Source of the DNA: Flavobacteriales bacterium
GTDB lineage: Bacteria; Bacteroidota; Bacteroidia; Flavobacteriales; UBA7430
NCBI GenBank assembly: GCA_002692065.1
Contig: NZJX01000012.1
Coordinates: 21,931-71,377 of the forward strand
Length of the DNA: 49,447 bases
Direction of reading: 5' to 3'
Made by a program: the position numbers and the translations under genes. The notes under the pieces are model-generated. The model was not told the DNA's origin, searched no databases, and saw nothing but the letters and a program-made list of their open reading frames with translations. Shown here in pieces: positions 9,732-19,170 of the stretch. Every line of letters begins with the position of its first letter. Positions within the stretch are counted from its first letter, which is position 1.

Positions 9732-11055
9732 ATTAATTTTTTTATTGTTATTTACTATTGTTAATTTTTCTTTTTCTCAAGAAAAAATTGATGGTATTAT
9801 AGCTTCTGTTGGTAGTCATATAATTTTAAAATCTGACCTTGAACAACAAATTTTGCAATATAAATCACAAGGTGCTTATGTTGATTCTCTTTTTGAAGTA
9901 CAAATATTCGAAGACTTGTTATTTCAAAAATTATTAATTCATAAATCTGAGATTGACAGTATTGAAGTCTCTGATAACGAAATTCAAAATGAATTAAATA
10001 ATAGATTAGAAAATTATATTAATCAGTTGGGTGGAGAGGATCAGCTTGAAAATTATTTCAATAAAAATATATTTGAAATTAAGGACGAAATGTATACTCC
10101 TATTAAAAATTCACTTATTGTTCAAAAGTCTAAGTATGAAATAACTTCATCTATTAAAATAACTCCAACTGAAGTTTATTCATATTTCCAAACTTTTAAT
10201 TATGATAGTTTACCAATAATTAATCAAAAAGTAATAGTTGCTCAAATTTTAAAGTTTCCTCCTCCTACAATCCAATCGATTGAAGAAACAAAAAATAAAT
10301 TAGAAAAGCTAAAGGAAAGAGTCATCAATGGTGAAAGTTTTGCTACTCTAGCAATTTTATACTCTGAAGACCCTGGTTCATCAAGAAATGGAGGTTTATA
10401 TACATCTATTAGGCGAGGAATGTTTGTGAGAGAGTTTGAATCAGTTATGTTCAGTTTAGAAGAAGGTGAGATATCAAATGTGTTTCAAACTGAGTACGGA
10501 TATCATATTCTTAGATTGGAAAAAAGAAAAAGAGATAATGTTGATGTAAGACATATTTTAATGTCTCCGAAAATATCACCTATTGATTTGAATAATACAA
10601 GAGATCTAATGTCTGACATTAGAGATTCTCTGATTTTAAATAAAATATCATTTAGAGAAGCAGCAAAGAATAATTCTGACGATTTAGATACAAAATATAA
10701 TGGAGGTAGATTGATTAATTTATCTGGTGGTGACAGTTTTTTTGAATTACACGAACTTGAAAATTCTATTAAATTAGAGATTGAAAAGTTGAATGAAAAT
10801 GAAATAACTCAACCTCTATATGTTAAATTAGATAATGGTAAAGAAGCATATAGATTATTTAAGTTAATCAAAAGAATTAATTCTCATAAGGCAAACTTAA
10901 AAGATGATTATAAAAAGATTTCTCAAATGGCTTTAGAAAAAAAGAAAAATGATGTTATTTCTAAATGGATTGAAGATGAAATTAAAAAAACTCACATATA
11001 TATTGACGATAAATTTAAATCTTTTAAATTACAATATAATTGGCTAAATATTTAA
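9718..11055 (+). CDS. surA: SurA-like periplasmic chaperone and peptidyl-prolyl isomerase
   Basis: 445 residues from the ATG at 9718. This start is preferred over one 33 bases upstream because it leads straight into a signal peptide (IFKLIFLLLFTIVNFSFSQ). The SurA N-domain follows (IIASVGSHIILKSDLEQQ). Parvulin domain 1 spans about residues 165-270 (VIVAQILKF, then SRNGGLYTSIRRG, YGYHILRLEKR). Domain 2 spans about 275-390 and starts with VRHILMSP; its core is less regular. The final helix (KKNDVISKWIEDEIKKT) is the C-terminal strand/helix that packs on the SurA core. It escorts outer-membrane proteins across the periplasm. It overlaps the preceding lipoprotein gene by 14 bases and ends one base before moxR. 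Confidence 0.93.
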   Translation: MKIFKLIFLLLFTIVNFSFSQEKIDGIIASVGSHIILKSDLEQQILQYKSQGAYVDSLFEVQIFEDLLFQKLLIHKSEIDSIEVSDNEIQNELNNRLENYINQLGGEDQLENYFNKNIFEIKDEMYTPIKNSLIVQKSKYEITSSIKITPTEVYSYFQTFNYDSLPIINQKVIVAQILKFPPPTIQSIEETKNKLEKLKERVINGESFATLAILYSEDPGSSRNGGLYTSIRRGMFVREFESVMFSLEEGEISNVFQTEYGYHILRLEKRKRDNVDVRHILMSPKISPIDLNNTRDLMSDIRDSLILNKISFREAAKNNSDDLDTKYNGGRLINLSGGDSFFELHELENSIKLEIEKLNENEITQPLYVKLDNGKEAYRLFKLIKRINSHKANLKDDYKKISQMALEKKKNDVISKWIEDEIKKTHIYIDDKFKSFKLQYNWLNI

Positions 11056-11056
11056 A

Positions 11057-12019
11057 ATGGAAAAATCTCAAGAAGTTAAAAGTTTAGAAGCTATAAAAGA
11101 TCATTACATTGCATTAAAACAGGAGTTATCTAAAGTAATTATTGGTCAAACTAAAGTAATTGATGACTTAATATTAGCAATTTTTTGTAAGGGTCACGTT
11201 CTCTTGGAGGGAGTACCTGGCTTAGCAAAAACACTCCTTGTAAAGAAGATAAGTGATATTCTAGGTTTAAAATTTTCAAGAATTCAATTTACTCCAGATC
11301 TTATGCCATCTGATATTCTTGGAACGGAAGTATTAGATGAAAATAAGAATTTTAAATTCTTAAAAGGTCCAATATTTTCCAATATCATACTTGCAGATGA
11401 AATTAACAGAACACCACCTAAGACCCAAGCTGCATTACTTGAGGCTATGCAGGAAAAATCTGTGACAATTGCAGGTGTTAATAATAAATTAGATATTCCT
11501 TTTTTTGTTCTAGCCACCCAAAATCCAATTGAACAAGAAGGTACGTATCCATTGCCTGAAGCACAATTAGATAGGTTTTTATTTAATATTAAAGTTGATT
11601 ATCCAAGTTTTAAAGAAGAAATTGATATTGTAAAGAATACTAATGTATTTTCTAATAAGAAATTAAATTTAATTTTAAATTCTGCGAAGATTATTGAAAT
11701 TCAAGATTTAATTGAAAAAATCCCTGTTGCTGATAATGTTATAGAATATGCTGTAAAGTTAGTGTCATCTACCAGACCAAATCAAAAATTTTCTAAAAAA
11801 CAAACTAATGATTATATATCATGGGGTGCTGGTCCAAGAGCCTCTCAATTTCTAATTCATGCAGCAAAAGCTAGATCTGTTGTTAACGGAAAGTTTTCCC
11901 CTGATATTATTGATGTTAAATCTGTTGCTTTATCTGTATTAAGACACAGATTAATATTTAATTATAAAGCTGAAGCCGAAAAAATTACGATAGAAAAGTT
12001 TTTAAATTCAATTTTTTAA
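11057..12019 (+). CDS. MoxR-family AAA+ ATPase
   Basis: 320 residues, typical MoxR length, cytoplasmic. Walker A is GVPGLAKT (residues 52-59), Walker B is ILADEIN (about 112-118) followed by RTPPKTQAALLEAMQE, and sensor 1 is FFVLATQNPIEQEGTYPLPEAQ split across residues near 150-175. The arginine-rich lid part WGAGPRASQFLI is present. MoxR ATPases act as chaperones for folding or metal loading of partner proteins, usually alongside DUF58/VWA genes; none are next to it here. Instead it closes the guaB/PpiC/SurA cluster, one base after surA, as in other flavobacteria. Confidence 0.95.
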   Translation: MEKSQEVKSLEAIKDHYIALKQELSKVIIGQTKVIDDLILAIFCKGHVLLEGVPGLAKTLLVKKISDILGLKFSRIQFTPDLMPSDILGTEVLDENKNFKFLKGPIFSNIILADEINRTPPKTQAALLEAMQEKSVTIAGVNNKLDIPFFVLATQNPIEQEGTYPLPEAQLDRFLFNIKVDYPSFKEEIDIVKNTNVFSNKKLNLILNSAKIIEIQDLIEKIPVADNVIEYAVKLVSSTRPNQKFSKKQTNDYISWGAGPRASQFLIHAAKARSVVNGKFSPDIIDVKSVALSVLRHRLIFNYKAEAEKITIEKFLNSIF

Positions 12020-12035
12020 ATTTTAGACTTATTGA

Positions 12036-13034
12036 ATGAATATTAAAAAAAATTTTAGTTTAAAATTTCACAACACGTTTAAAATAAATGTTAAAGCTAA
12101 TTTTTTTATTGAAGTTTTTTCTAAATCTGATTTATTCAAAATATTTGATAATGATGAATTAGTTAAAATGAAAAAGTTAATCTTAGGAGCTGGTAGTAAT
12201 ATACTTTTTACTAAGAATTTTGATGGTTTAATTTTAAATATTAAAATTAAAGGTATTTCTGAAATTAGAGAAAATTTTATAAAAGTATATAGTGGAGAAA
12301 ACTGGCATAAGTTTGTAATGTGGTCATTAACAAATAATTATACTGGAATTGAAAATTTATCTTTAATTCCTGGAAGTGTTGGTGCTGCTCCAATACAAAA
12401 TATTGGTGCTTATGGTGTTGAGGTCAAAGATGTAATTTATAAAGTTGAAGTCTTTAACATTTATGATAAAAAAATTGAAGTGCTTGACAATAGCGCTTGT
12501 AAATTTAAATATAGAACATCAATTTTTAAAAATGAATTTAAAGAAAAGTATATTATTATATCAGTAATATTTAAATTACAAAGAAATGGTAAACTTAATT
12601 TAGATTATCAAGAACTTAAAAATAAGTTAACCAATATAATCAATCCTACATCAATCAATGTTAGTGAAGCAATAATTTCCATAAGAAAAAATAAACTACC
12701 AGATGTAAATTCAATTGGTAATGCAGGTTCTTTTTTTAAGAATCCAATAATTTCGAAAGATGATTTTAAAAAGTTAATTAAAAAATTCCCATCTATTAAT
12801 TTTAAAATTATCAATGCTAATCATGTCAAAATTTCTGCTGGATGGCTTATTGAATCTTCTGGCTGGAAAGGTTACAAAAAAAATAATTTTGGTGTATACG
12901 AAAAACATGCATTAATTTTAGTTAACTTTGATGATGCAAGTGGTTTTGAAATAAATGATCTTGCCAATAAAATTAAAAATTCTGTTAAAGATAAATTTAA
13001 TATAAATTTAGATACAGAAGTAAATATCTTATAA
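12036..13034 (+). CDS. murB: UDP-N-acetylenolpyruvoylglucosamine reductase
   Basis: Cytoplasmic flavoenzyme that reduces UDP-GlcNAc-enolpyruvate to UDP-MurNAc with NADPH, the second committed step of peptidoglycan precursor synthesis. 332 residues. The FAD-binding part shows LILGAGSNILFT and ENLSLIPGSVGAAPIQNIG followed by AYGVEVKD. The active-site serine lies in GNAGSFFKNP, and the C-terminal substrate loop is SAGWLIESSGWKGYK. The pattern is that of the E. coli-like (type I) MurB with the extra C-terminal region. It starts 16 bases after moxR, with a 9-base gap to the small membrane protein that follows. Confidence 0.96.
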   Translation: MNIKKNFSLKFHNTFKINVKANFFIEVFSKSDLFKIFDNDELVKMKKLILGAGSNILFTKNFDGLILNIKIKGISEIRENFIKVYSGENWHKFVMWSLTNNYTGIENLSLIPGSVGAAPIQNIGAYGVEVKDVIYKVEVFNIYDKKIEVLDNSACKFKYRTSIFKNEFKEKYIIISVIFKLQRNGKLNLDYQELKNKLTNIINPTSINVSEAIISIRKNKLPDVNSIGNAGSFFKNPIISKDDFKKLIKKFPSINFKIINANHVKISAGWLIESSGWKGYKKNNFGVYEKHALILVNFDDASGFEINDLANKIKNSVKDKFNINLDTEVNIL

Positions 13035-13043
13035 ATTCAAAAA

Positions 13044-13226
13044 ATGAAGTTAATAATTATTTCAGTAAGCCTACTTATAATTTCTTTTGCTTTAATTTCT
13101 ATTAAGTTACTTTTCAAAAAAAATGGAAAATTTGAAGGTACTTGTGCTAGTAATAATCCATTATTTAGTAATAAAGACGGTTCCTGTGGCTATTGCGGTG
13201 CAAAAAAAAATGAGATGTGTTCTTAA
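13044..13226 (+). CDS. Small four-cysteine membrane protein (possible NqrM-like)
   Basis: 60 residues: one transmembrane helix (about 2-24), a basic KLLFKKNGKFEG stretch, then cysteines at 34, 48, 51 and 59 in the pattern FEGTCAS-x13-CGYCG-x7-C. A helix followed by four clustered cysteines after a G-[ST]-C motif recalls NqrM (DUF539), needed for metal-site maturation of the Na+-pumping NADH:quinone reductase. Flavobacteria commonly carry a similar small protein annotated only as membrane or secreted. No nqr genes are in the window. It is the last gene of the + cluster, 9 bases after murB, and its stop lies 2 bases from the convergent neighbour's stop. The gene is convincing; the NqrM link is tentative. 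Confidence 0.72.
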   Translation: MKLIIISVSLLIISFALISIKLLFKKNGKFEGTCASNNPLFSNKDGSCGYCGAKKNEMCS

Positions 13227-13228
13227 TT

Positions 13229-13834
13229 TTATTTAACTTTAATATTAATACTGATTGCAACAGATTTTGGTTTCGTATCATAACCAAATGAAAAAAGTAG
13301 TGGGAAATTTTCAAATGATATGTTACTTCCAAATTTGAAATTTAATCCGTGATCGTTTAAATCAATGATGTAAAATTTATTTGAGTAAATTGATTGATTC
13401 TCTGAGCTTACATTTGCATAAAATTTATAAACAAAGTTCTGTACAATTCCAATTCCAGCAAAAAAGTCTAAATCAATTTTTTTAAAATTTAATATCCCAA
13501 TTTCTTGAGGATTTATAATTGTACCAATATTTATCATTTTTAATATATTTTTTTTATCTATGTAACTAGAACTTAATAAAGAATCTGATATTGATATGTT
13601 TCCAATGAATTCATATTTATCGTCAAAATTTAGTCTATTAAATTTTAACTCAAGAAATATTCCAAACTTTTTATTTTTTTTTAATGTATTTAAATTTATT
13701 CCAAAAGGTATTTTTTTGAAGCTAGTTAATAATCCAATACTTGTATAATGATCATTCCTATTAGCTTTAGTTATTAAATTTTGAGAAAAAGCTTCAGAAC
13801 TAATTAAAATCAAAATATAAATTATTTTTTTCAT
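13229..13834 (-). CDS. Secreted beta-rich protein of unknown function
   Basis: 201 residues with a signal peptide (KKIIYILILISSEAFSQ). The mature part alternates polar and hydrophobic residues and contains GINLNTL, FFAGIGIVQNFVY and FKFGSNISFENFPLLFSFGYD, ending in VAISINIKVK, as in a small outer-membrane beta-barrel. No family recognised. It starts 3 bases after mutB ends and is the last gene of the long minus-strand run, so it is probably co-transcribed with the mutase genes although no functional connection is visible. Confidence 0.7.
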   Translation of the reverse strand: MKKIIYILILISSEAFSQNLITKANRNDHYTSIGLLTSFKKIPFGINLNTLKKNKKFGIFLELKFNRLNFDDKYEFIGNISISDSLLSSSYIDKKNILKMINIGTIINPQEIGILNFKKIDLDFFAGIGIVQNFVYKFYANVSSENQSIYSNKFYIIDLNDHGLNFKFGSNISFENFPLLFSFGYDTKPKSVAISINIKVK

Positions 13835-13837
13835 TAT

Positions 13838-15958
13838 TTATTCATTGAGAAGAATTTTCAAAATATTTATTGCAGCCTCAGGTATATTTGTTCCTGGGCC
13901 AAATATGTGATTAATACCAATTTTTTTCAAAAAGTTATAATCTTTATCTGGGATAACTCCCCCTAAAATTATTAAAATATCGTCCCTTCCCATTTTTTTT
14001 AATTTACTAATTAATTTTGGTATTAATGTAATATGACTTCCAGCCAATGACGATATTCCAAGTATATGAATATCGTTTTCAATAGCTTGTTTTGCAACTT
14101 CAATTGGAGTCTGAAAAAGCGGAGCTATATCGACATCAAATCCAACATCTGCAAAAGATGTAGCAACTATTTTAGCACCTCTATCATGTCCATCTTGCCC
14201 CATTTTTGCTATCATAATTCTTGGTCTCCTCCCATTTAATTTAAAAAATTTATTAGTTAATTTCTGTGCAGATTTGAAGTTTAAATTTTTTGATAATTCC
14301 ATAGAGTAAATTCCTGATAATGTTTGTATTTTTGCTTTATACCTTCCATATATTTTTTCACAAGCAAGGGATATTTCTCCAAGTGTTGCTCTATTTTTTG
14401 CGGCATTTATTGCCAGGTCTAATAAATTTTTGTTTCCATTTTTACAAGCATTTTCAATTTCAATTAAATTTTTTCTTACTAAATTATTATTTCTTTTATT
14501 TTTTATTTCTTTTATTTTTTTTACTTGATTTTTTCTAATTAGATTATCATCTATATTAAGTGTGTTTATATCTATTTCTTCATTTATATTGTTGAAATTT
14601 ACACCGATAATTTTATCATTTAAATTATCAATTCTTCCTTGTTTTTTTATTGCTGCTGATTCAATCCTCATTTTTGGAATACCTGCCTCTATTGCCTTTA
14701 TCATTCCTCCCATTTTTTCTATTTCATTAATATGTAACATTGCTTTTTTATATAGCTGTTCTGTCAAATACTCTACATAATTTGACCCTCCCCATGGGTC
14801 AATTATTTTTGAAATATATGTTTCTTTTTGTAGATAAATTTGAGTGTTTCTTGCAATTTTAGCAGAATGTTCACTTGGCAATGCTATAGCTTCATCTAAT
14901 GAATTAGTATGTAAAGATTGTGTTCCACCAAAAACAGAAGCCATAGCCTCACAGCAGGTTCTTGAAATATTATTCATAGGTTCTTGCTTAGTTAAGCTCC
15001 ATCCAGATGTTTGACAATGTGCTCTTAACATTAAAGATTTATTATTTTTTGGTTTAAATTTACTAACCAACTTTGACCATAATAACCTACCAGCTCTTAA
15101 TTTTGCAATTTCCATAAAGTGATTCATTCCTATACCCCAAAAAAAAGATAATCTTGGTGCAAAGCTATCTATATCAAGACCAGATTTTATTCCAGTTTTA
15201 ATATATTCTATTCCATTACATAAAGTATAGGCTAGTTCCAGATCTGCTGGAGCTCCTGCTTCTTGCATGTGATAACCTGAAATGCTAATTGAATTAAACT
15301 TTGGCATATGTTTAGATGTATATTTTATAATATCAGATATTATTTTCATTGAATGATTTGGTGGATATATATATGTATTTCTAACCATGAATTCTTTTAA
15401 GATATCATTTTGGATTGTACCTCTTAATTTACTTATATCTACACCTTGTTCTATTGCTGAGACAATATAGAAGGCAAGAATTGGTAAAACAGCTCCATTC
15501 ATGGTCATCGAAACAGAAATTTTATCTAGAGGAATATCATTAAATAAAATCTTCATATCGTCAACTGTATCAATAGCTACTCCAGCTTTACCGATGTCTC
15601 CAATTACCCTTTCGTGATTAGAATCATAGCCTCTATGAGTTGGTAAATCAAAGGCAACTGATAAACCTTTTTGACCTGATTTTAAATTTTTTTTATAAAA
15701 TATATTTGATTGTTTGGCATCAGAAAAACCAGCATACTGTCTTATAGTCCAAAATTTATTAGTATACATAGAAGAATAGGGACCTCTCAAAAATGGAGGG
15801 GATCCAGATATAAATCCATTAATATCTTTATGGAAATTATTTTGTTCAAAGAAATTAGTTAATTTAATTTCCTCTGCAGATTCCCATTTTTTCTTTTTAA
15901 TTCTTTTTATATCCCTGCTTAAATCAAGTTTAAACTTTGAAAAATCAATCCTTTTCAT
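13838..15958 (-). CDS. mutB: Methylmalonyl-CoA mutase, large (catalytic) subunit
   Basis: 706 residues, normal for the alpha subunit. It isomerises (R)-methylmalonyl-CoA and succinyl-CoA with adenosylcobalamin, in propionyl-CoA metabolism. The substrate barrel shows the hallmark TIRQYAGFSDA, FDLPTHRGYDSNHERV, SISGYHMQEAGA (active-site His) and LRAHCQTSGWSLT. The C-terminal cobalamin domain has KMGQDGHDRGAKIVA, the D-x-H-x-x-G motif with His at residue 591 as the lower cobalt ligand, then GGVIPDKDY. Its start overlaps the end of the small subunit gene by 4 bases. No cobalamin riboswitch precedes the pair. Confidence 0.97.
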   Translation of the reverse strand: MKRIDFSKFKLDLSRDIKRIKKKKWESAEEIKLTNFFEQNNFHKDINGFISGSPPFLRGPYSSMYTNKFWTIRQYAGFSDAKQSNIFYKKNLKSGQKGLSVAFDLPTHRGYDSNHERVIGDIGKAGVAIDTVDDMKILFNDIPLDKISVSMTMNGAVLPILAFYIVSAIEQGVDISKLRGTIQNDILKEFMVRNTYIYPPNHSMKIISDIIKYTSKHMPKFNSISISGYHMQEAGAPADLELAYTLCNGIEYIKTGIKSGLDIDSFAPRLSFFWGIGMNHFMEIAKLRAGRLLWSKLVSKFKPKNNKSLMLRAHCQTSGWSLTKQEPMNNISRTCCEAMASVFGGTQSLHTNSLDEAIALPSEHSAKIARNTQIYLQKETYISKIIDPWGGSNYVEYLTEQLYKKAMLHINEIEKMGGMIKAIEAGIPKMRIESAAIKKQGRIDNLNDKIIGVNFNNINEEIDINTLNIDDNLIRKNQVKKIKEIKNKRNNNLVRKNLIEIENACKNGNKNLLDLAINAAKNRATLGEISLACEKIYGRYKAKIQTLSGIYSMELSKNLNFKSAQKLTNKFFKLNGRRPRIMIAKMGQDGHDRGAKIVATSFADVGFDVDIAPLFQTPIEVAKQAIENDIHILGISSLAGSHITLIPKLISKLKKMGRDDILIILGGVIPDKDYNFLKKIGINHIFGPGTNIPEAAINILKILLNE

Positions 15959-17331
15959 TTTTTTGATAAATTAGTTATTCTTAATTTTTCAATATTTTCA
16001 GATAATCTTTTATAATTTAAAGAATTAGACTTATTATTAATATTATTAATTGAATCCTCTAATTTTTTCTTATTTATTGCTGAAATATTTTCATTTAAAT
16101 CTGGATAGATATTTGTTCCTATTAAATTAATCTTATTTTGTTCAAATAGTTTATTTTGTTTGAGTGAGTTTTTTTCAATTTCTTTTTGGATTATTCTCTT
16201 TTGAACTGATTTTAACCAGCCATCTTTTTTTTCAATAATTCTTATTTTTTTCCAAACTTCTTTACAAATAAAATCAGTAAGATATTCAATATAATATGAA
16301 CCAGATCCTGGATCAATTACTTTACCAAAATATGCTTCCTCTTGAAGGATGAATTGAATATTTTTGGAAATTCTTTTAGAAAATAAGTCAGATTGATCAT
16401 AATAATTACAACTATTTATACAAATTATATCAGAACCACCAATTATAGCTGACATACATTGAGAAGTAGATCTTAAAATATTAGAATATTGGGAAAAAAT
16501 TGTAAATGTTCTGAGAGATGTTTCAGCCCTTAAATTTAACTTTACTTTTTTCTTTTTAAATATCTTTAAAATATTTAACCAAATAATCCGTATTGCTCTA
16601 AATTTTGCTATTTCAAAAAAGTAATTTGTGGAAATTCCAATATTAATTTGTATTTTATTTGCATCTAGTTTTGGTATATTCGTGAAATATTCAATTAATT
16701 CAGAAAAAATAAAAGAAACTTCTTGAATAATATTTGCTCCAAAATTTAAATAATTTTCTCCTTCTATAGTTATTGATTTAAAAAGCTTCAAATCAGATGA
16801 ATACTCTAGAGTATTTTTTATTTTTTTCCAAATATTATTTTCTATTGAGTCATTAATTAAACAGTCCATAAGCGGATCGTATTTTAAAGAACCTGATACT
16901 ATTTTAGGATTAATTTGTTTTTTTCTCAGAATAGTTAAAAATTCATTTGTTAGTTCGTTTAAATTGTCTGATTTGAATGAAGTGTTTATTAGGTTGATAT
17001 ATACATCATTAAATATATTTTTTAAATCAGATATTTTAGGAAATAATAATAAAATGGCATTAGTTCCAGATTCTAGACTTTCTAAAATTTCTTTATTAGT
17101 TATATTTTCAAATTTTTCCTCAATTTTCCAATCTGAATGATTGTGAGTCTTTCCTTTAAATTTTGATGATTTTTGATTGTAGATTGGGCCTAACCTAAAG
17201 TTTTCATTAGTGTCCCAAATTAAATCATCGAATGATTTATTTTCACTTTTTTTAATTTCATTTATAATATTTTCTTTCCATTCCTCTATTGAGAAATTTT
17301 TATAATTTAATTCTTCATTTTTCATTTTCAT
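15955..17331 (-). CDS. mutA: Methylmalonyl-CoA mutase, small subunit
   Basis: 458 residues, the length usual in flavobacteria and shorter than the roughly 600-residue beta subunits of propionibacteria because the cobalamin-binding C-terminal domain is missing. It resembles the barrel of the large subunit in degenerate form: FGANIIQEVSFIFSELIEYF, INIGISTNYFFEIAKFRAIR, LNLRAETSLRTFTIFSQY and EAYFGKVIDPGSGSYYIEYL. It stabilises the heterodimer and has no catalysis of its own by family knowledge. The start shares one base with the ftsB stop (TAATG); a second in-frame ATG lies two codons later, and either could be used. Confidence 0.93.
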   Translation of the reverse strand: MKMKNEELNYKNFSIEEWKENIINEIKKSENKSFDDLIWDTNENFRLGPIYNQKSSKFKGKTHNHSDWKIEEKFENITNKEILESLESGTNAILLLFPKISDLKNIFNDVYINLINTSFKSDNLNELTNEFLTILRKKQINPKIVSGSLKYDPLMDCLINDSIENNIWKKIKNTLEYSSDLKLFKSITIEGENYLNFGANIIQEVSFIFSELIEYFTNIPKLDANKIQINIGISTNYFFEIAKFRAIRIIWLNILKIFKKKKVKLNLRAETSLRTFTIFSQYSNILRSTSQCMSAIIGGSDIICINSCNYYDQSDLFSKRISKNIQFILQEEAYFGKVIDPGSGSYYIEYLTDFICKEVWKKIRIIEKKDGWLKSVQKRIIQKEIEKNSLKQNKLFEQNKINLIGTNIYPDLNENISAINKKKLEDSINNINNKSNSLNYKRLSENIEKLRITNLSKK

Positions 17332-17612
17332 TATTTATTATCAATTATAAAAATTTCTTCATTTTTTTTTTTCATAAAGTATTTTTCTCGAGCAAATTTT
17401 TCAATCCCAGATTCTGTTTTTAAATTTTCAAGCGTTATTGAATCTTTATTTATCTCCTCAATATAGTATTTTTTATCCATTTCTAGTTGTAGTATTTTTT
17501 TATTTAAGTTAATGTGATTAGTTAGTGAATTAGAGTCAAAAAAAATCATCCAAATAGAAAATATTATTATTATGATAAATGATATTCGATTATTCAATAA
17601 AATTTTTTTCAT
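17331..17612 (-). CDS. ftsB: Septum formation initiator (FtsB/DivIC family)
   Basis: 93 residues: a short cytoplasmic N-terminus, one transmembrane helix (about 10-26, ISFIIIIIFSIWMIFF), a periplasmic coiled coil (about 30-65) and the family-specific end GIEKFAREKYFMKKKNEEIFII. The family is part of the divisome core with FtsL and FtsQ. Placement directly before the methylmalonyl-CoA mutase genes is conserved in flavobacteria, although the jobs are unrelated. The gap to the upstream gpmI gene is 46 bases. Confidence 0.9.
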   Translation of the reverse strand: MKKILLNNRISFIIIIIFSIWMIFFDSNSLTNHINLNKKILQLEMDKKYYIEEINKDSITLENLKTESGIEKFAREKYFMKKKNEEIFIIDNK

Positions 17613-17658
17613 TAAGTATCTTTTTAATTAATAATTTAAAGAAATATAAAATTTAATT

Positions 17659-19170
17659 TTATATCAAAGAGTTTCCTGTCATTTCATATGGTTTTTTGAT
17701 ATTCATTAATTTTAATATTGTAGGAGCTACATCTTTGAGAGAACCATTTTTAATTTTTTTATATTTCGTATTTATTAAAATACATGGTACTTGATTACAT
17801 GTATGACTTGTATTTTCGCTACCATCCTTATTAATCATATATTCTGCGTTCCCGTGATCTGCAATGATCATGACAGAATAATTATATTTAATTGCTTCTT
17901 TAACTACATCTTTACAACTTTGATCTGTTATCTCAATAGCTTTTTTTACTGCATTGTACTTTCCAGTGTGTCCAACCATATCAGGGTTGGCAAAGTTTAA
18001 ACATATAAAATCATAACAGTTTTGTTTTATTTCTTTGATTGTCCTTTTTGTGATTAATTTAGCAGACATTTGAGGTTTTAAATCATAAGTTTTAACTTTT
18101 GGAGAAGGAATCAAAATTCTTTTTTCATTTTTGAATTTTTTTTCTCTACCCCCTGAAAAAAAATAACTGACATGAGGATATTTTTCTGTTTCTGCAATTC
18201 TAATTTGTTTGTTATTATTTTTTGATAATACTTCTCCTAAAGTATTTTTTAATTTTTCTTTTTTAAATAGTACATTGATATTTTTGTAAGAATCATTGTA
18301 ATTTGTCATTGTAATCATAATAACATTAATTGGACTCATATTGTGAGATAAAATCTTATTTTGACTAATTGCTTCAGTAATTTGTCGAGATCTATCATTC
18401 CTAAAGTTGAAATTTATAACTACATCTCCTGATTTAATATTATAATTTTTTTTCCTATTATTATCAACTTTGATAATAGGTTTAATGAATTCGTCTGTTA
18501 TACCTTTTTTATACGATTCTAAAATTGAATTTGAAATTATTTTGCTTCTTTCTCCCTCTCCTTTAACTAATAAATCATATGCTAATTTTGTTCTTTCCCA
18601 TCTTTTATCTCTATCCATGGCATAATATCTTCCAATTACACTTACTAATTTAATTTCAGGTGAGTTATTATTTTCTAATTTTCTGATAAATTTAATACCA
18701 TTTTTAGGGTTACTGTCTCTCCCATCTGTAAATCCATGAATATATATCCTTTTTACTCCAGATTGTTTTGCATAATTACATAAGAATAATAAATGATTAA
18801 AATTAGAATGGACTCCACCATTTGATATTAACCCAATAATGTGTAGTGTTTTATTAAAATTAACTAAATATTTAAAATACTTGGTTAAAATATTATTATT
18901 AAAAATTGTTTTTTCTTTTATAGAATTATTTATCCTCAATAAATCTTGATCAACAACTCTACCAGCTCCGATGTTTAGGTGTCCAACTTCTGAATTACCA
19001 AATTGTCTTTTAGGTAGACCAACATGAATTCCATGAGTAAAAAGTTTGCTATTTATTTTATTTTTTTTCAAATGATCAATGAATTGGGTTTTAGAGTTAT
19101 ATATTGCATTAGATTTTTCATTTTTTCCAATACCCCATCCATCAAGAATGATAAGAATTACTTTATTCAT
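17659..19170 (-). CDS. gpmI: Cofactor-independent phosphoglycerate mutase
   Basis: Interconverts 3- and 2-phosphoglycerate in glycolysis and gluconeogenesis using two Mn2+ ions. 503 residues, normal length. Visible sites: ILDGWGIGKNEKSNAI (first metal Asp), FGNSEVGHLNIGAGRVVDQD (catalytic Ser), HGFTDGRDSNPKNG, GRYYAMDRDKRWERT, FNFRNDRSRQI, FANPDMVGHTGKYNAV and ADHGNAE (metal ligands of the phosphatase domain). It overlaps the tsaB stop by one base. Confidence 0.97.
   Translation of the reverse strand: MNKVILIILDGWGIGKNEKSNAIYNSKTQFIDHLKKNKINSKLFTHGIHVGLPKRQFGNSEVGHLNIGAGRVVDQDLLRINNSIKEKTIFNNNILTKYFKYLVNFNKTLHIIGLISNGGVHSNFNHLLFLCNYAKQSGVKRIYIHGFTDGRDSNPKNGIKFIRKLENNNSPEIKLVSVIGRYYAMDRDKRWERTKLAYDLLVKGEGERSKIISNSILESYKKGITDEFIKPIIKVDNNRKKNYNIKSGDVVINFNFRNDRSRQITEAISQNKILSHNMSPINVIMITMTNYNDSYKNINVLFKKEKLKNTLGEVLSKNNNKQIRIAETEKYPHVSYFFSGGREKKFKNEKRILIPSPKVKTYDLKPQMSAKLITKRTIKEIKQNCYDFICLNFANPDMVGHTGKYNAVKKAIEITDQSCKDVVKEAIKYNYSVMIIADHGNAEYMINKDGSENTSHTCNQVPCILINTKYKKIKNGSLKDVAPTILKLMNIKKPYEMTGNSLI

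Noticed and set aside
14320-14538. Plus-strand frame rich in Phe and Leu within mutB
   Set aside because: It is the shadow of the Lys/Asn-rich linker of mutB on the other strand; low complexity and no start context.
17332-17658. Cobalamin riboswitch for mutA-mutB
   Set aside because: The mutase genes are coupled to ftsB, with no leader; the 46-base gap before ftsB holds no B12-box-like sequence.
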